Shown piece by piece: positions 1 to 6,920 of a DNA stretch of 10,283 nt (position 1 is the stretch's first letter; the number at the start of each line of letters is the position of its first letter). The DNA comes from Bacteroidota bacterium (GTDB lineage Bacteria; Bacteroidota; Ignavibacteria; Ignavibacteriales; Ignavibacteriaceae), in NCBI GenBank assembly GCA_022567875.1, contig JADFGB010000019.1:1-10283 (forward strand). Reading direction: 5' to 3'. The notes beneath the pieces were generated by a model, which had not been told where the DNA came from, did not search any database, and saw nothing but the letters and a program-made list of their open reading frames with translations. A program made the translations under genes and the position numbers.

Positions 1-1
1 G

Positions 2-781
2 GAGTTTATATCTTCACAAAAACCATTATTTCGTGGAGGAAGAGAGATAGACCCCCTAAGAGTCCCAACCAGATTCGGAACATCTGTAACCACAAATAGA
101 CGAGTCGCAGAACTTACTGCAAATCTTAGAAGAGCAGAAGGTGTAAAAGGAGTTGGCATAAGCGAGGTATTTATTAGTCCAAATGCAAAAATACTAACAA
201 AGAGTGGAATACCAGAAGAAATACTTAAACGTCCTGGTGTAGAGTTTTCAAATGTTATAGAGTTTGCAAAGAAGGGTGGATTTGATGTCGTAGACCTCAA
301 GGGTATTGAGATAGCTACAATTCTTGACCCCAAAATAGGTAGACAAATTAGAGAAGATGAATTGAGAATTATAAACCCTAGTATACTTAAAACCAAATCC
401 CAACTCACCGATATATTCAATCAAGCTAAGGGAGTAGTACCTAAAATAGTACCTAAGGTAGTAAAGCACACTATAAAACCAAAAGAACCAGTAGTACCAT
501 TTAAACCTATGGAGAAATTTAGTTTACAATTTGAAAAAATTAAAAAAGATTTTAAGACTTTATCTTCATTAAAAATTGGTGAAGAAGGAGAAGTGGTGGG
601 TATATCAAGAGCTTGCCGGAAACAACAAAGAAGAAGACTATTAGATTTTGGAATTGTTCCCGGAACTAAAATAATCTCTGAATTACAAGGTTTTTCAAAA
701 GATCCTATAGCCTATAAAATTCGTGGGACACTAATTGCTTTAAGAAAACAACAGACAGATTATATTTATATAAAAAAATAA
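2..781 (+). CDS. FeoA-domain protein with unrecognised N-terminal region (5' partial)
   Basis: The frame is open from base 2 and has no stop before 781, giving at least 259 residues; the true start lies left of the window. The last ~80 residues are a clear FeoA (SH3-like) domain: [13 protein letters not shown], an [13 protein letters not shown] core, DPIAYKIRG and IALRKQQ. FeoA domains modulate FeoB-mediated Fe(II) uptake on the cytoplasmic side, and feoB follows after 10 bases. In related bacteria this FeoA type often sits at the C terminus of a DtxR-family iron regulator. I see no DtxR helix-turn-helix or metal-binding motif here. Residues 1-~140 are a Lys/Arg-rich sequence I cannot assign, followed by a Pro/Val/Lys linker (~145-168). 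An in-frame ATG at 509 would give a 90-residue stand-alone FeoA, but no convincing ribosome binding site precedes it. The FeoA domain is secure; the N-terminal fusion is real in the sequence but unexplained, and an assembly join is possible. Confidence 0.8.
   Translation, partial: EFISSQKPLFRGGREIDPLRVPTRFGTSVTTNRRVAELTANLRRAEGVKGVGISEVFISPNAKILTKSGIPEEILKRPGVEFSNVIEFAKKGGFDVVDLKGIEIATILDPKIGRQIREDELRIINPSILKTKSQLTDIFNQAKGVVPKIVPKVVKHTIKPKEPVVPFKPMEKFSLQFEKIKKDFKTLSSLKIGEEGEVVGISRACRKQQRRRLLDFGIVPGTKIISELQGFSKDPIAYKIRGTLIALRKQQTDYIYIKK
435..458 (+). repeat. Two tandem 12-base repeats in the linker
   Basis: TAGTACCTAAAA is followed directly by TAGTACCTAAGG (10 of 12 bases identical). A further GTAGTACC stretch occurs near 490. 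In frame the repeats encode V-P-K-I/V-P-K-V, part of the Pro/Val/Lys linker that separates the unknown N-terminal region from the FeoA domain. The repeat is probably a slippage-prone linker rather than a regulatory element. Confidence 0.5.
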
Positions 782-791
782 TAAATCGAAA

Positions 792-1601
792 ATGAGTAAT
801 AGTTTAATACATAATTGTGAAACGTGTCCTGCCCACAATGTTGGTAATCTAACAAAACTGGGTATAAATATGGATAATTTTGATTTTGTAGTTGCACTTG
901 CAGGTAATCCAAACACTGGCAAAAGTACGGTCTTTAATGCGTTAACAGGATTAAAACAACATACAGGTAATTGGCCGGGTAAAACAGTCACCCGTGCAGA
1001 AGGAGGTTTTTTATACAACAATAAAAAATTTAAACTTGTTGATTTACCTGGAACATATTCTCTTTTATCCACAAGCACCGACGAAGAAGTTGCAAGAAAT
1101 TTTGTTCTGTTCGGTCAACCCGATGTAACTATTATAGTGGTTGATTCTTCGAGGTTGGAAAGAAATCTAAATTTAGTTTTACAAGTTCTTGAAATTACAA
1201 ACAGAGCCGTATTATGTCTTAATTTAATTGATGAAGCAAAAAGACACAGTATTATAATTGATGAAAGAAAATTATCAAAAGATTTGGGAATCCCGGTAGT
1301 ACCTACATCAGCAAGATATGATGAAGGGATAAACGAATTATTAAAAATGATTTATGAAGTAGCAACAGGTGCTTTTGTGTGCAAGCCTTATAAAATTAAA
1401 ACAGAATCAAAACAAGTTAAAAATGCTGTTGAAAAATTAAAGGGGAAATTATTACAAGCATTTCCGAAATTACCAAATGTTAATTGGGTTGCATTAAGAT
1501 TATTAGAAGGTGATCAAGAGATAATAAATGCAATCCGTTCCGGTGATTTAGGAAGTCTTGAAATTAAAAATTTTATACCTCTTTTAGAAGAGCAAACTTA
1601 A
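792..1601 (+). CDS. feoB: FeoB N-terminal GTPase domain as a separate protein
   Basis: This 269-residue cytoplasmic G domain of the ferrous iron transporter FeoB would bind GTP and control the membrane permease encoded next. All G motifs are visible: G1 GNPNTGKS (38-45), a G2-region Thr in HTGNWPGKT (57-65), G3 DLPG (84-87), G4 NLID (144-147) and G5 TSA (172-174). A helical spacer follows, including [10 protein letters not shown] (~232-241), and the protein stops inside it. Full FeoB proteins are usually 600-800 residues with the channel fused on; here TAA ends the frame and the channel restarts 15 bases later in the same frame. An unusual head, H7-x-C9-x2-C12-x2-H15, precedes the G domain and could bind metal or act as a thiol pair. 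ATG at 792 lies 10 bases after the FeoA-domain stop, with no clear ribosome binding site, consistent with translational coupling. The family is certain; whether the split is ancestral is inference. Confidence 0.93.
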   Translation: MSNSLIHNCETCPAHNVGNLTKLGINMDNFDFVVALAGNPNTGKSTVFNALTGLKQHTGNWPGKTVTRAEGGFLYNNKKFKLVDLPGTYSLLSTSTDEEVARNFVLFGQPDVTIIVVDSSRLERNLNLVLQVLEITNRAVLCLNLIDEAKRHSIIIDERKLSKDLGIPVVPTSARYDEGINELLKMIYEVATGAFVCKPYKIKTESKQVKNAVEKLKGKLLQAFPKLPNVNWVALRLLEGDQEIINAIRSGDLGSLEIKNFIPLLEEQT

Positions 1602-1607
1602 CAATAG
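1599..1607 (+). other. Two in-frame stop codons splitting FeoB
   Basis: TAA (1599-1601), CAA, then TAG (1605-1607) lie in the same frame as both the GTPase ORF and the permease ORF. Only five further-reading codons separate the last sense codon of the first ORF from the TTG start at 1617. The AGG at 1606-1608, partly inside the TAG, is eight bases before that TTG and may serve as a weak ribosome binding site, so the second stop and the reinitiation signal overlap. Confidence 0.75.
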
Positions 1608-1616
1608 GTTAATATT

Positions 1617-3044
1617 TTGGAAAATATAAATAATACATATAGAGAATCAATTATAAGTGAAGCAACTACCCTTAGATGGGAAGTCGGCGAAAACTTTCAC
1701 GATTCATTAATGGAATCAATTTATAAAAACGCATCTGAGATAGCTGCGCATTCGGTGACACAAAAAAACAAGCAACAAAACCATACGTTCGATCAAAAGC
1801 TGGATAAAATTATTACAAGCAGAATGTTCGGTTTCCCAGCAATGTTTATTGTTTTAGCTGTTGTATTTTGGGTAACAATAATAGGTTCCAATGCTCCTTC
1901 TGCTATGCTTGCATCGGTTTTAATAGATAAATTTCATCCTTGGCTAAAAGAGATTGCAGCAGCTATATCCACTCCGCTATGGATTAGCGGTTTATTAATA
2001 GACGGTGCTTATCTTGGAATGGCTTGGGTAGTAAGTGTAATGCTGCCCCCAATGGCAATTTTCTTTCCGCTATTTACTTTACTTGAGGACTTTGGTTATT
2101 TACCAAGAGTATCCTTTAATATGGATAGTCTATTTAGAAAAGCCGGTGCCCATGGTAAACAGGCTTTAACAATGAGTATGGGGTTTGGTTGCAATGTTGC
2201 GGGTGTAATAGCAACTCGTGTTATTGATAGCCCTAGAGAAAGACTGATTGCTATTATTACTAATAATTTTGCATTATGCAACGGGAGATGGCCAACTCAA
2301 ATATTAATTGCTACTATATTTATCGGCGGTGCAGTACCTGGATATTTAGCAGGGATAGCTTCTGCCGGAGCTGTTGTTGGTGTTGCACTATTAGGTGTAG
2401 TTTTAAGCTTAGTTGTGTCATGGGGACTTTCCAGGACTGTTTTAAAAGGAGAAGCTTCAACTTTTAGTCTCGAACTTCCGCCATATAGACCCCCAAGAAT
2501 ATTGCGAACGCTGTATACTTCCTTAATTGATAGAACAGCTATTGTTCTTTGGCGTGCAGTAATATTTGCAGTCCCTGCAGGTTTAGTAATATGGCTTGTT
2601 TCAAATATTACAATAGAGGGAATTAGTCTTGCTGAATATTTTATTAATTGGTCAAATCCTTTTGGTTTGTTGTTTGGATTAAACGGCGTAATTCTTCTTG
2701 CCTATATTATTGCTATACCTGCAAATGAAATTGTTATACCTACAATTTTAATGCTAACAGTATTAACGTTAGGAATGAATTCTGTTGGAGCAGGTGATGG
2801 GGTGATGTTTGAACTTGAGTCCGTTAACGCTACTGCTGATATATTTAAAGCAGGTGGTTGGACCTTGCTAACAGGTATAAATTTAATGTTATTCAGTTTA
2901 ATACATAATCCTTGTTCAACAACTATTTATACTATTTATAAAGAAACCAGAAGTCTAAAATGGACAACAGTTTCTGCTTTGCTTCCTGTTGTTATGGGTT
3001 TTATTATTACTTTTTTTGTTGCTCAGATTTGGAGGTTAATTTAA
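1617..3044 (+). CDS. feoB: FeoB membrane permease domain (nucleoside-recognition/Gate domains)
   Basis: A 475-residue inner-membrane protein, the Fe(II) channel half of FeoB. Residues 1-~65 complete the helical spacer ([15 protein letters not shown], then [16 protein letters not shown]). Many hydrophobic segments follow (~71-90, 118-157, 228-272, 305-330, 352-390, 450-472). FeoB signatures are present: GFGCNV (189-194, Cys192), Cys221 in [19 protein letters not shown] (284-294) and [19 protein letters not shown] (431-449, Cys433). These correspond to the conserved channel and Gate cysteines of the family. The usual S/C-A-R-L-P after the second cysteine reads N-G-R-W-P here, a modest deviation. 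The start is taken as TTG 1617, because the next in-frame ATG (1710) would remove 31 residues that look like genuine spacer. It probably assembles with the separate GTPase and FeoA proteins. NCBI-style names for this piece include 'nucleoside recognition domain-containing protein'. Confidence 0.93.
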   Translation: MENINNTYRESIISEATTLRWEVGENFHDSLMESIYKNASEIAAHSVTQKNKQQNHTFDQKLDKIITSRMFGFPAMFIVLAVVFWVTIIGSNAPSAMLASVLIDKFHPWLKEIAAAISTPLWISGLLIDGAYLGMAWVVSVMLPPMAIFFPLFTLLEDFGYLPRVSFNMDSLFRKAGAHGKQALTMSMGFGCNVAGVIATRVIDSPRERLIAIITNNFALCNGRWPTQILIATIFIGGAVPGYLAGIASAGAVVGVALLGVVLSLVVSWGLSRTVLKGEASTFSLELPPYRPPRILRTLYTSLIDRTAIVLWRAVIFAVPAGLVIWLVSNITIEGISLAEYFINWSNPFGLLFGLNGVILLAYIIAIPANEIVIPTILMLTVLTLGMNSVGAGDGVMFELESVNATADIFKAGGWTLLTGINLMLFSLIHNPCSTTIYTIYKETRSLKWTTVSALLPVVMGFIITFFVAQIWRLI

Positions 3045-3055
3045 GGTAAAATAAT

Positions 3056-4279
3056 ATGAAAGGAATTATTTATATATTATTACTTTGTACGGCATTATTA
3101 ATAGCTGTTTCTTGTTCAGAATTGTTGCCTCCTGCACCAGAACCAGAAACTGTTTTAGCCGGACCAATTGAGGATTTAACGCCACAGCAATTACGTGATC
3201 ACCTAATCGGAGACGAACAATTTGGTAGAATTTTTGGTCAAAAAGACGGATTAGGACCAATTTTTGTTAGTAATGCTTGCGAGAGCTGCCACATTGGAGA
3301 TGGAAAAGGACATCCCTTGACTACCTTAATAAGGTTCGGAAAGTATAGTGGTGGTATTTGGGATCCAATGGTTGAAAAAGGAGGACCCCAACTACAAAAT
3401 AGATCAATTGCAGGATATCCACCTGAAACTGTACCAGGTGATGCAACTGGTGTTACACGTTTGATGCCGCCAGCTGTTACGGGGATGGGTTATCTTGCAG
3501 CAGTACCGGATGCGGTTATTTTAGGATTAGCGGATCCTAATGATTCGAATGGTGATGGTATATCAGGTGTTCCAAACTACATTCAACCGCTAGATTATTT
3601 TGTCCCATTACCTTCTCATATCCCTTCAAACGGAAGATACATAGGTAGATTTGGAAAAAAAGCAGGCGCAATCGATTTGCTTCAACAAATCGTTACAGCG
3701 TATAAAGAAGATATGGGAATTACTTCGGATTTCGATTTACAGGATAATTTCAACATCCAGGCAGGATTGACTACAGGCGACTTTGTTGACGATCCCGAAG
3801 TATCTGCAGCAATTGTTAACAATGTTGTTTTTTATGTTCGCACTCTAAAAGTACCGCCTCGGCGTAATGAAAATGATATCGATGTAATAGCAGGAGAAAA
3901 TTTATTTAATCAAATCAACTGTTCAGGTTGCCATATTCCGTCTTTGGTTACGGGATTTTCTGATGTGACCGCCTTGAGTAATAAAGTAATTTATCCTTAT
4001 ACTGATTTATTATTACATGATATGGGAAGTGTGCTTGACGATGGTTATACAGAAGGTACGGCACTTACATCTGAATGGCGAACAGCTCCCCTATGGGGCA
4101 TTGGGCTTGCAGAAGATTCACAAGGAGGCTTACCTTTTTATTTACATGATGGAAGAGTTTCAACCTTAGAGGCTGCAATCGGTTTTCACGGTGGTGAAGC
4201 TTCGAATAGTCGGGACGCGTTTAATAATCTTTCACCCGGAGAGAAAGTACAGCTCATCAAATTTTTGAAATCATTATGA
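3056..4279 (+). CDS. Di-heme c-type cytochrome lipoprotein, DUF1111 / di-heme oxidoreductase family
   Basis: This 407-residue exported protein begins with a hydrophobic signal and a lipobox-like AVSC (Cys20), suggesting a lipid-anchored periplasmic or outer-membrane-facing protein. Two covalent heme sites are visible: CESCH (75-79) and CSGCH (289-293). A Ca-loop-like D-P-N-D-S-N-G-D-G-I-S-G (160-171) and the family tail WRTAPLWGIG (341-350), LHDGR (363-367) and HGGEA (378-382) identify the DUF1111 group. That group is related to MauG/cytochrome c peroxidase and is often labelled 'thiol oxidoreductase', a function that is not established. DUF1111 genes are frequently found in iron-uptake neighbourhoods, and this one follows the FeoB permease by 11 bases. 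TTAAGG (3041-3046), overlapping the permease stop, gives a reasonable ribosome binding site for ATG 3056. The likely role is electron transfer or peroxidase-type redox chemistry in the periplasm; the substrate is unknown. Confidence 0.88.
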   Translation: MKGIIYILLLCTALLIAVSCSELLPPAPEPETVLAGPIEDLTPQQLRDHLIGDEQFGRIFGQKDGLGPIFVSNACESCHIGDGKGHPLTTLIRFGKYSGGIWDPMVEKGGPQLQNRSIAGYPPETVPGDATGVTRLMPPAVTGMGYLAAVPDAVILGLADPNDSNGDGISGVPNYIQPLDYFVPLPSHIPSNGRYIGRFGKKAGAIDLLQQIVTAYKEDMGITSDFDLQDNFNIQAGLTTGDFVDDPEVSAAIVNNVVFYVRTLKVPPRRNENDIDVIAGENLFNQINCSGCHIPSLVTGFSDVTALSNKVIYPYTDLLLHDMGSVLDDGYTEGTALTSEWRTAPLWGIGLAEDSQGGLPFYLHDGRVSTLEAAIGFHGGEASNSRDAFNNLSPGEKVQLIKFLKSL

Positions 4280-4318
4280 TAATAAACCCATCTAATTACA
4301 TAATAAATATGGTTTAAT

Positions 4319-4753
4319 ATGAATCAAACCCGTAGAGATTTTATGAAAAAATGTGGATTAATTTCTGCAGCACTTGTTTACGGTGGAAGTTCTTTAATGT
4401 TGGAGGGTTGTGCTAGCGTAAGCTATTTTCCTTATAGTGAAGAGAAAAACCTGTTAGTTATTAAAAAATCTAATTTTGTTAAAGACAAATACGGTTTAAT
4501 AGAGTACAAAAATTTACCCGCTCCTATCTACATTACAAAATTGGAAGACGATAATTATTCAGCTGTCTTATTAGAATGCACTCATAAAAGATGTGAAGTA
4601 TCACCGGCGGGAAATCTCCTAATATGTCCTTGTCATGGAAGTGAATATTCGAATACTGGAAAAGTATTACAACCACCCGCAGATAAAGATTTATATTCAT
4701 TCAGAATTAAAACAGACTCTGAAAACATTTATGTAAATGTTAAGAACAATTGA
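4319..4753 (+). CDS. Small Tat-signal Rieske [2Fe-2S] protein
   Basis: A 144-residue protein with an N-terminal twin-arginine-like signal (TRRDFMKKCG, residues 4-13) and a hydrophobic stretch to ~29, so folded export with a cofactor is likely. A possible non-canonical lipobox, LEGC (Cys31), follows. The Rieske cluster motifs are C87-T-H89-K-R-C92 and C103-P-C105-H106-G-S. Cys87, His89, Cys103 and His106 would ligate the [2Fe-2S] cluster, and Cys92-Cys105 could form the disulfide seen in bc1/b6f-type high-potential Rieske proteins. The usual box 1 Gly (CTHLGC) is replaced by Arg91. There is no cytochrome b gene beside it, so this is unlikely to be a standard bc1 subunit. Lying between a di-heme cytochrome and a porin, it is a plausible electron carrier for the cytochrome. 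ATG 4319 is 39 bases after the upstream stop. Confidence 0.9.
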   Translation: MNQTRRDFMKKCGLISAALVYGGSSLMLEGCASVSYFPYSEEKNLLVIKKSNFVKDKYGLIEYKNLPAPIYITKLEDDNYSAVLLECTHKRCEVSPAGNLLICPCHGSEYSNTGKVLQPPADKDLYSFRIKTDSENIYVNVKNN

Positions 4754-4756
4754 AGG
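4753..4756 (+). promoter_or_regulatory. Ribosome binding site choosing the porin start
   Basis: AAGG five bases before ATG 4762, in the context AAGGTAAAAATG, favours ATG 4762 over the in-frame TTG at 4750, which overlaps the Rieske stop. The di-heme cytochrome gene has a similar AAGGTAAAA sequence before its ATG (from 3043). Confidence 0.45.
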
Positions 4757-4761
4757 TAAAA

Positions 4762-5940
4762 ATGTTAAAAATATATATTACATTAGTCTACTTTATATTG
4801 CTAGTGACTCCAATTATTGGACAACAAGATACTTCTGTTGTTCAAGATGCTATTTATAATCGTCCATTTATCACCTCTGCATTTCCGGTAGCTCTAGGCG
4901 GATACTTGGAAGGAAACACTAACTACTTTTCTGAAGATGGTGTTTCTGAAGGCTTTTCGATGGAATTTAGAAGATTTAATATCTTTCTTTATTCTACTAT
5001 TATTCCGAGGGTAAGATTCTTTGCAGAATTGGAGTTTGAACATGGTACCGAAGAGATAGCTATTGAGACTGCTCAGGTAGAATTTGAATTTCTTCAAGCG
5101 TTGGTGTTTCGAGCCGGTATTATAATCGTCCCCATTGGAGCTTATAACGTGAACCACGATCCTCCGAAATATGAATTTGTAGAACGACCATTAGAAGCCA
5201 CGAAAATCATTCCAACAACGCTTTCAGACATAGGATTTGGTTTTAATGGCAAGATTTTTTGGAATAATTTATTGTTTACTTACGATGCTTATTTAGTTAA
5301 CGGCTTGAACGATGGAATAATTTTAAACGATCAGGGACGTACCTTTCTCGGAAGTGGAAAAGCAGAAGAACGTTTTGCTGAAGATAATAACGGTTCTCCT
5401 ACATTTTCAGGCAGACTTGCTGTAAAATCCCAAAAGTTTGGTGAATTAGGAATTTCATATTATAGAGGTATTTACAATTCATTCCGGATTGAAGGAGAAA
5501 CGGTAGATGCAAAACGAAGTATCGGAATAATGGCAATAGATTTCAACACTAAGATTGAGAAATTAATTATACAAGGAGAGTTCGCAGTAAATTCAATCGA
5601 GGTGCCAAAAAATATTTCTGAAATATTCGGGACTAAACAATGGGGTGGTTACCTTGATATAGTTTATCCTGTCATTAAAGCGAATATTCTTGGTTTTGAT
5701 AACTCTGTTATTAATTTAGCTGTACGGTTAGAACGAATTGATTACAACGTTGGTAAATTCGCTGAGACCGGTAAAAATATATACGATGACATCAATGGTC
5801 TCTCATTTGCAATTAGTTTTCGTCCTGCTCCTGGAACTGTGTTTAGGGCTAATTATATTCATTATTGGAGCCGCGATGTTTTAGGTAATCCTACTGTTAA
5901 AACTACAGGCTTTCAGTTTGGGTTAACAACTTATTTTTAA
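4762..5940 (+). CDS. Outer-membrane beta-barrel porin (phosphate-selective porin O/P-like)
   Basis: About 392 residues from ATG 4762: a cleavable signal (hydrophobic ~4-18, cut likely near IIG-QQ), then many short amphipathic beta strands with aromatic ends (GGYLEGNTNYF, MEFRRFNIFLYS, RVRFFAELEFEHG, LGISYYRGIY). The protein ends in GLTTYF, a terminal Phe typical of BAM-assembled outer-membrane barrels. The FRRFNIFL...FFAELEFEHG layout and the APGTVFRANYIHYW segment near the end resemble porins of the OprO/OprP type, but the family is assigned by pattern only. It starts eight bases after the Rieske stop, so it is very probably co-transcribed. In this context it may admit an iron source or another small solute to the periplasm; the specificity cannot be read from the sequence. 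Confidence 0.75.
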   Translation: MLKIYITLVYFILLVTPIIGQQDTSVVQDAIYNRPFITSAFPVALGGYLEGNTNYFSEDGVSEGFSMEFRRFNIFLYSTIIPRVRFFAELEFEHGTEEIAIETAQVEFEFLQALVFRAGIIIVPIGAYNVNHDPPKYEFVERPLEATKIIPTTLSDIGFGFNGKIFWNNLLFTYDAYLVNGLNDGIILNDQGRTFLGSGKAEERFAEDNNGSPTFSGRLAVKSQKFGELGISYYRGIYNSFRIEGETVDAKRSIGIMAIDFNTKIEKLIIQGEFAVNSIEVPKNISEIFGTKQWGGYLDIVYPVIKANILGFDNSVINLAVRLERIDYNVGKFAETGKNIYDDINGLSFAISFRPAPGTVFRANYIHYWSRDVLGNPTVKTTGFQFGLTTYF

Positions 5941-6011
5941 ATTATTTTACCTGTACTGAAAAGATATCCAACAATATTCAATTGATATTATTTAACACCA
6001 CATAGTAATTG

Positions 6012-6030
6012 AAAGATTTAATTATCTTTT
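6012..6030 (+). terminator. Weak AT hairpin in the gap before xthA
   Basis: AAAGAT (6012-6017), loop TTAATT, ATCTTT (6024-6029) and one further T form a 6-base-pair stem in the 147-base gap between the porin and the exonuclease gene. It could end the iron-cluster transcript, but the stem is short, AT-rich and lacks a full U tract. A TTGAAA at 6009-6014 overlaps it and may instead be part of a promoter. I see nothing else in this gap. Confidence 0.25.
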
Positions 6031-6087
6031 ATTAAGTAATTTAAACCTTTATATGTTTATAAGAATTTATTTTAAGGGAATATTTTT

Positions 6088-6861
6088 ATGAAGAAAGTGA
6101 GAATCTTATCTTGGAACGTTAACGGGATAAGAGCTGTATATAAAAAAGGTTTTGTTGAATGGATTAGAAGCGTCGATCCTGATATACTTTGCATTCAGGA
6201 AACTAAAGCCAGAGAAGAACAATTACCTGAAGATTTAAAAAACATAGACAATTATCAATCTTATTTCTGCTGGGGTGAAAAAAAGGGTTACAGCGGAACT
6301 GCAATTTATACAAAAGAAAAACCGAAAAATGTCAGCAGAAAACTTGGTATTGAAAAATTTGATAATGAAGGACGTATATTAATTGCAGAATATGATGCTT
6401 TCACATTATTCAATATTTATTTTCCCAACGGAAAAGCTAAAGAAGAAAGACTTCAGTATAAAATGGACTTTTACGAAGCGTTTCTTAACCACGTTAAAAA
6501 ACTTAAAGATAAAGGAAAAAAAATTATTATATGCGGAGATGTAAACACGGCGCACAAAGAAATTGACCTTGCAAGACCAAAATCTAACGAAAAAACTTCA
6601 GGCTTTTTACCCGAAGAGAGAGCTTGGATTGACGAATTATTGGCTAACGGTTTTTTAGATACCCTGCGTATGTTTAACGACAAACCGGAACAATATTCCT
6701 GGTGGGATATGATAACCAGAGCCAGGGAAAGAAACGTAGGTTGGCGTATAGATTATTTTTTTATAAGTGATAATCTAAAAGAACAAACTATGGATGCTTT
6801 TATTATGCCTGAGGTAATGGGTTCAGATCATTGTCCTGTTGGGCTTAAAATATCAGTTTAA
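6088..6861 (+). CDS. xthA: Exodeoxyribonuclease III (AP endonuclease)
   Basis: A 257-residue cytoplasmic DNA repair enzyme of the exonuclease III/APE1 fold. It cleaves DNA 5' to abasic sites and removes 3' blocking groups in base excision repair. Family landmarks are in order: SWNVNGIRA with Asn10, QETK with metal-binding Glu38, YSGTAIYTK (68-76), YFPNG with Tyr111, GDVNTAH with Asp151 and Asn153, the long SWWDMITRARERNVGWRIDY (204-223) with Asp222, and GSDHCPV with the catalytic pair Asp247-His248. Length is normal and no key residue is missing. AAGGGA (6074-6079), eight bases before ATG 6088, is the best ribosome binding site in the window. The 147-base gap upstream suggests a promoter separate from the iron cluster. 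The gene may also be named exoA. Confidence 0.96.
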   Translation: MKKVRILSWNVNGIRAVYKKGFVEWIRSVDPDILCIQETKAREEQLPEDLKNIDNYQSYFCWGEKKGYSGTAIYTKEKPKNVSRKLGIEKFDNEGRILIAEYDAFTLFNIYFPNGKAKEERLQYKMDFYEAFLNHVKKLKDKGKKIIICGDVNTAHKEIDLARPKSNEKTSGFLPEERAWIDELLANGFLDTLRMFNDKPEQYSWWDMITRARERNVGWRIDYFFISDNLKEQTMDAFIMPEVMGSDHCPVGLKISV

Positions 6862-6869
6862 GTATTAAT

Positions 6870-6905
6870 ATAATTTCTTATTTTTAATCCCTCAAATTAT
6901 TTTTT
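6870..6905 (+). terminator. Possible AT-only terminator after xthA
   Basis: ATAATTT (6870-6876) pairs with AAATTAT (6894-6900) around a 17-base loop and is followed by five further T residues (6901-6905). The stem has no G:C pair, so it would be weak; trhO begins 15 bases later on the same strand. Chance is likely in DNA this AT-rich. Confidence 0.22.
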
Positions 6906-6920
6906 AATAAATTTAGTTAT

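Noticed and set aside
248..469. Minus-strand ORF of 73 codons opposite the FeoA-domain gene
   Set aside because: The plus-strand frame is continuous here into a clear FeoA domain; the minus-strand product is Tyr-rich with no recognisable motif and looks like a shadow.
740..1078. Minus-strand ORF of 112 codons opposite feoB
   Set aside because: It lies over the G1-G3 motifs of the FeoB GTPase, which fix the coding strand; the reverse product has no family features.
1599..1607. Stop readthrough or selenocysteine/pyrrolysine recoding in FeoB
   Set aside because: The codons are TAA and TAG, not TGA. No SECIS-like hairpin was evident, no pyrrolysine genes are in view, and the break falls in a spacer between complete domains.
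4750..4761. TTG start for the porin overlapping the Rieske stop
   Set aside because: ATG 4762 is in the same frame, has AAGG five bases upstream and gives a cleaner signal peptide; TTG would only add four residues.
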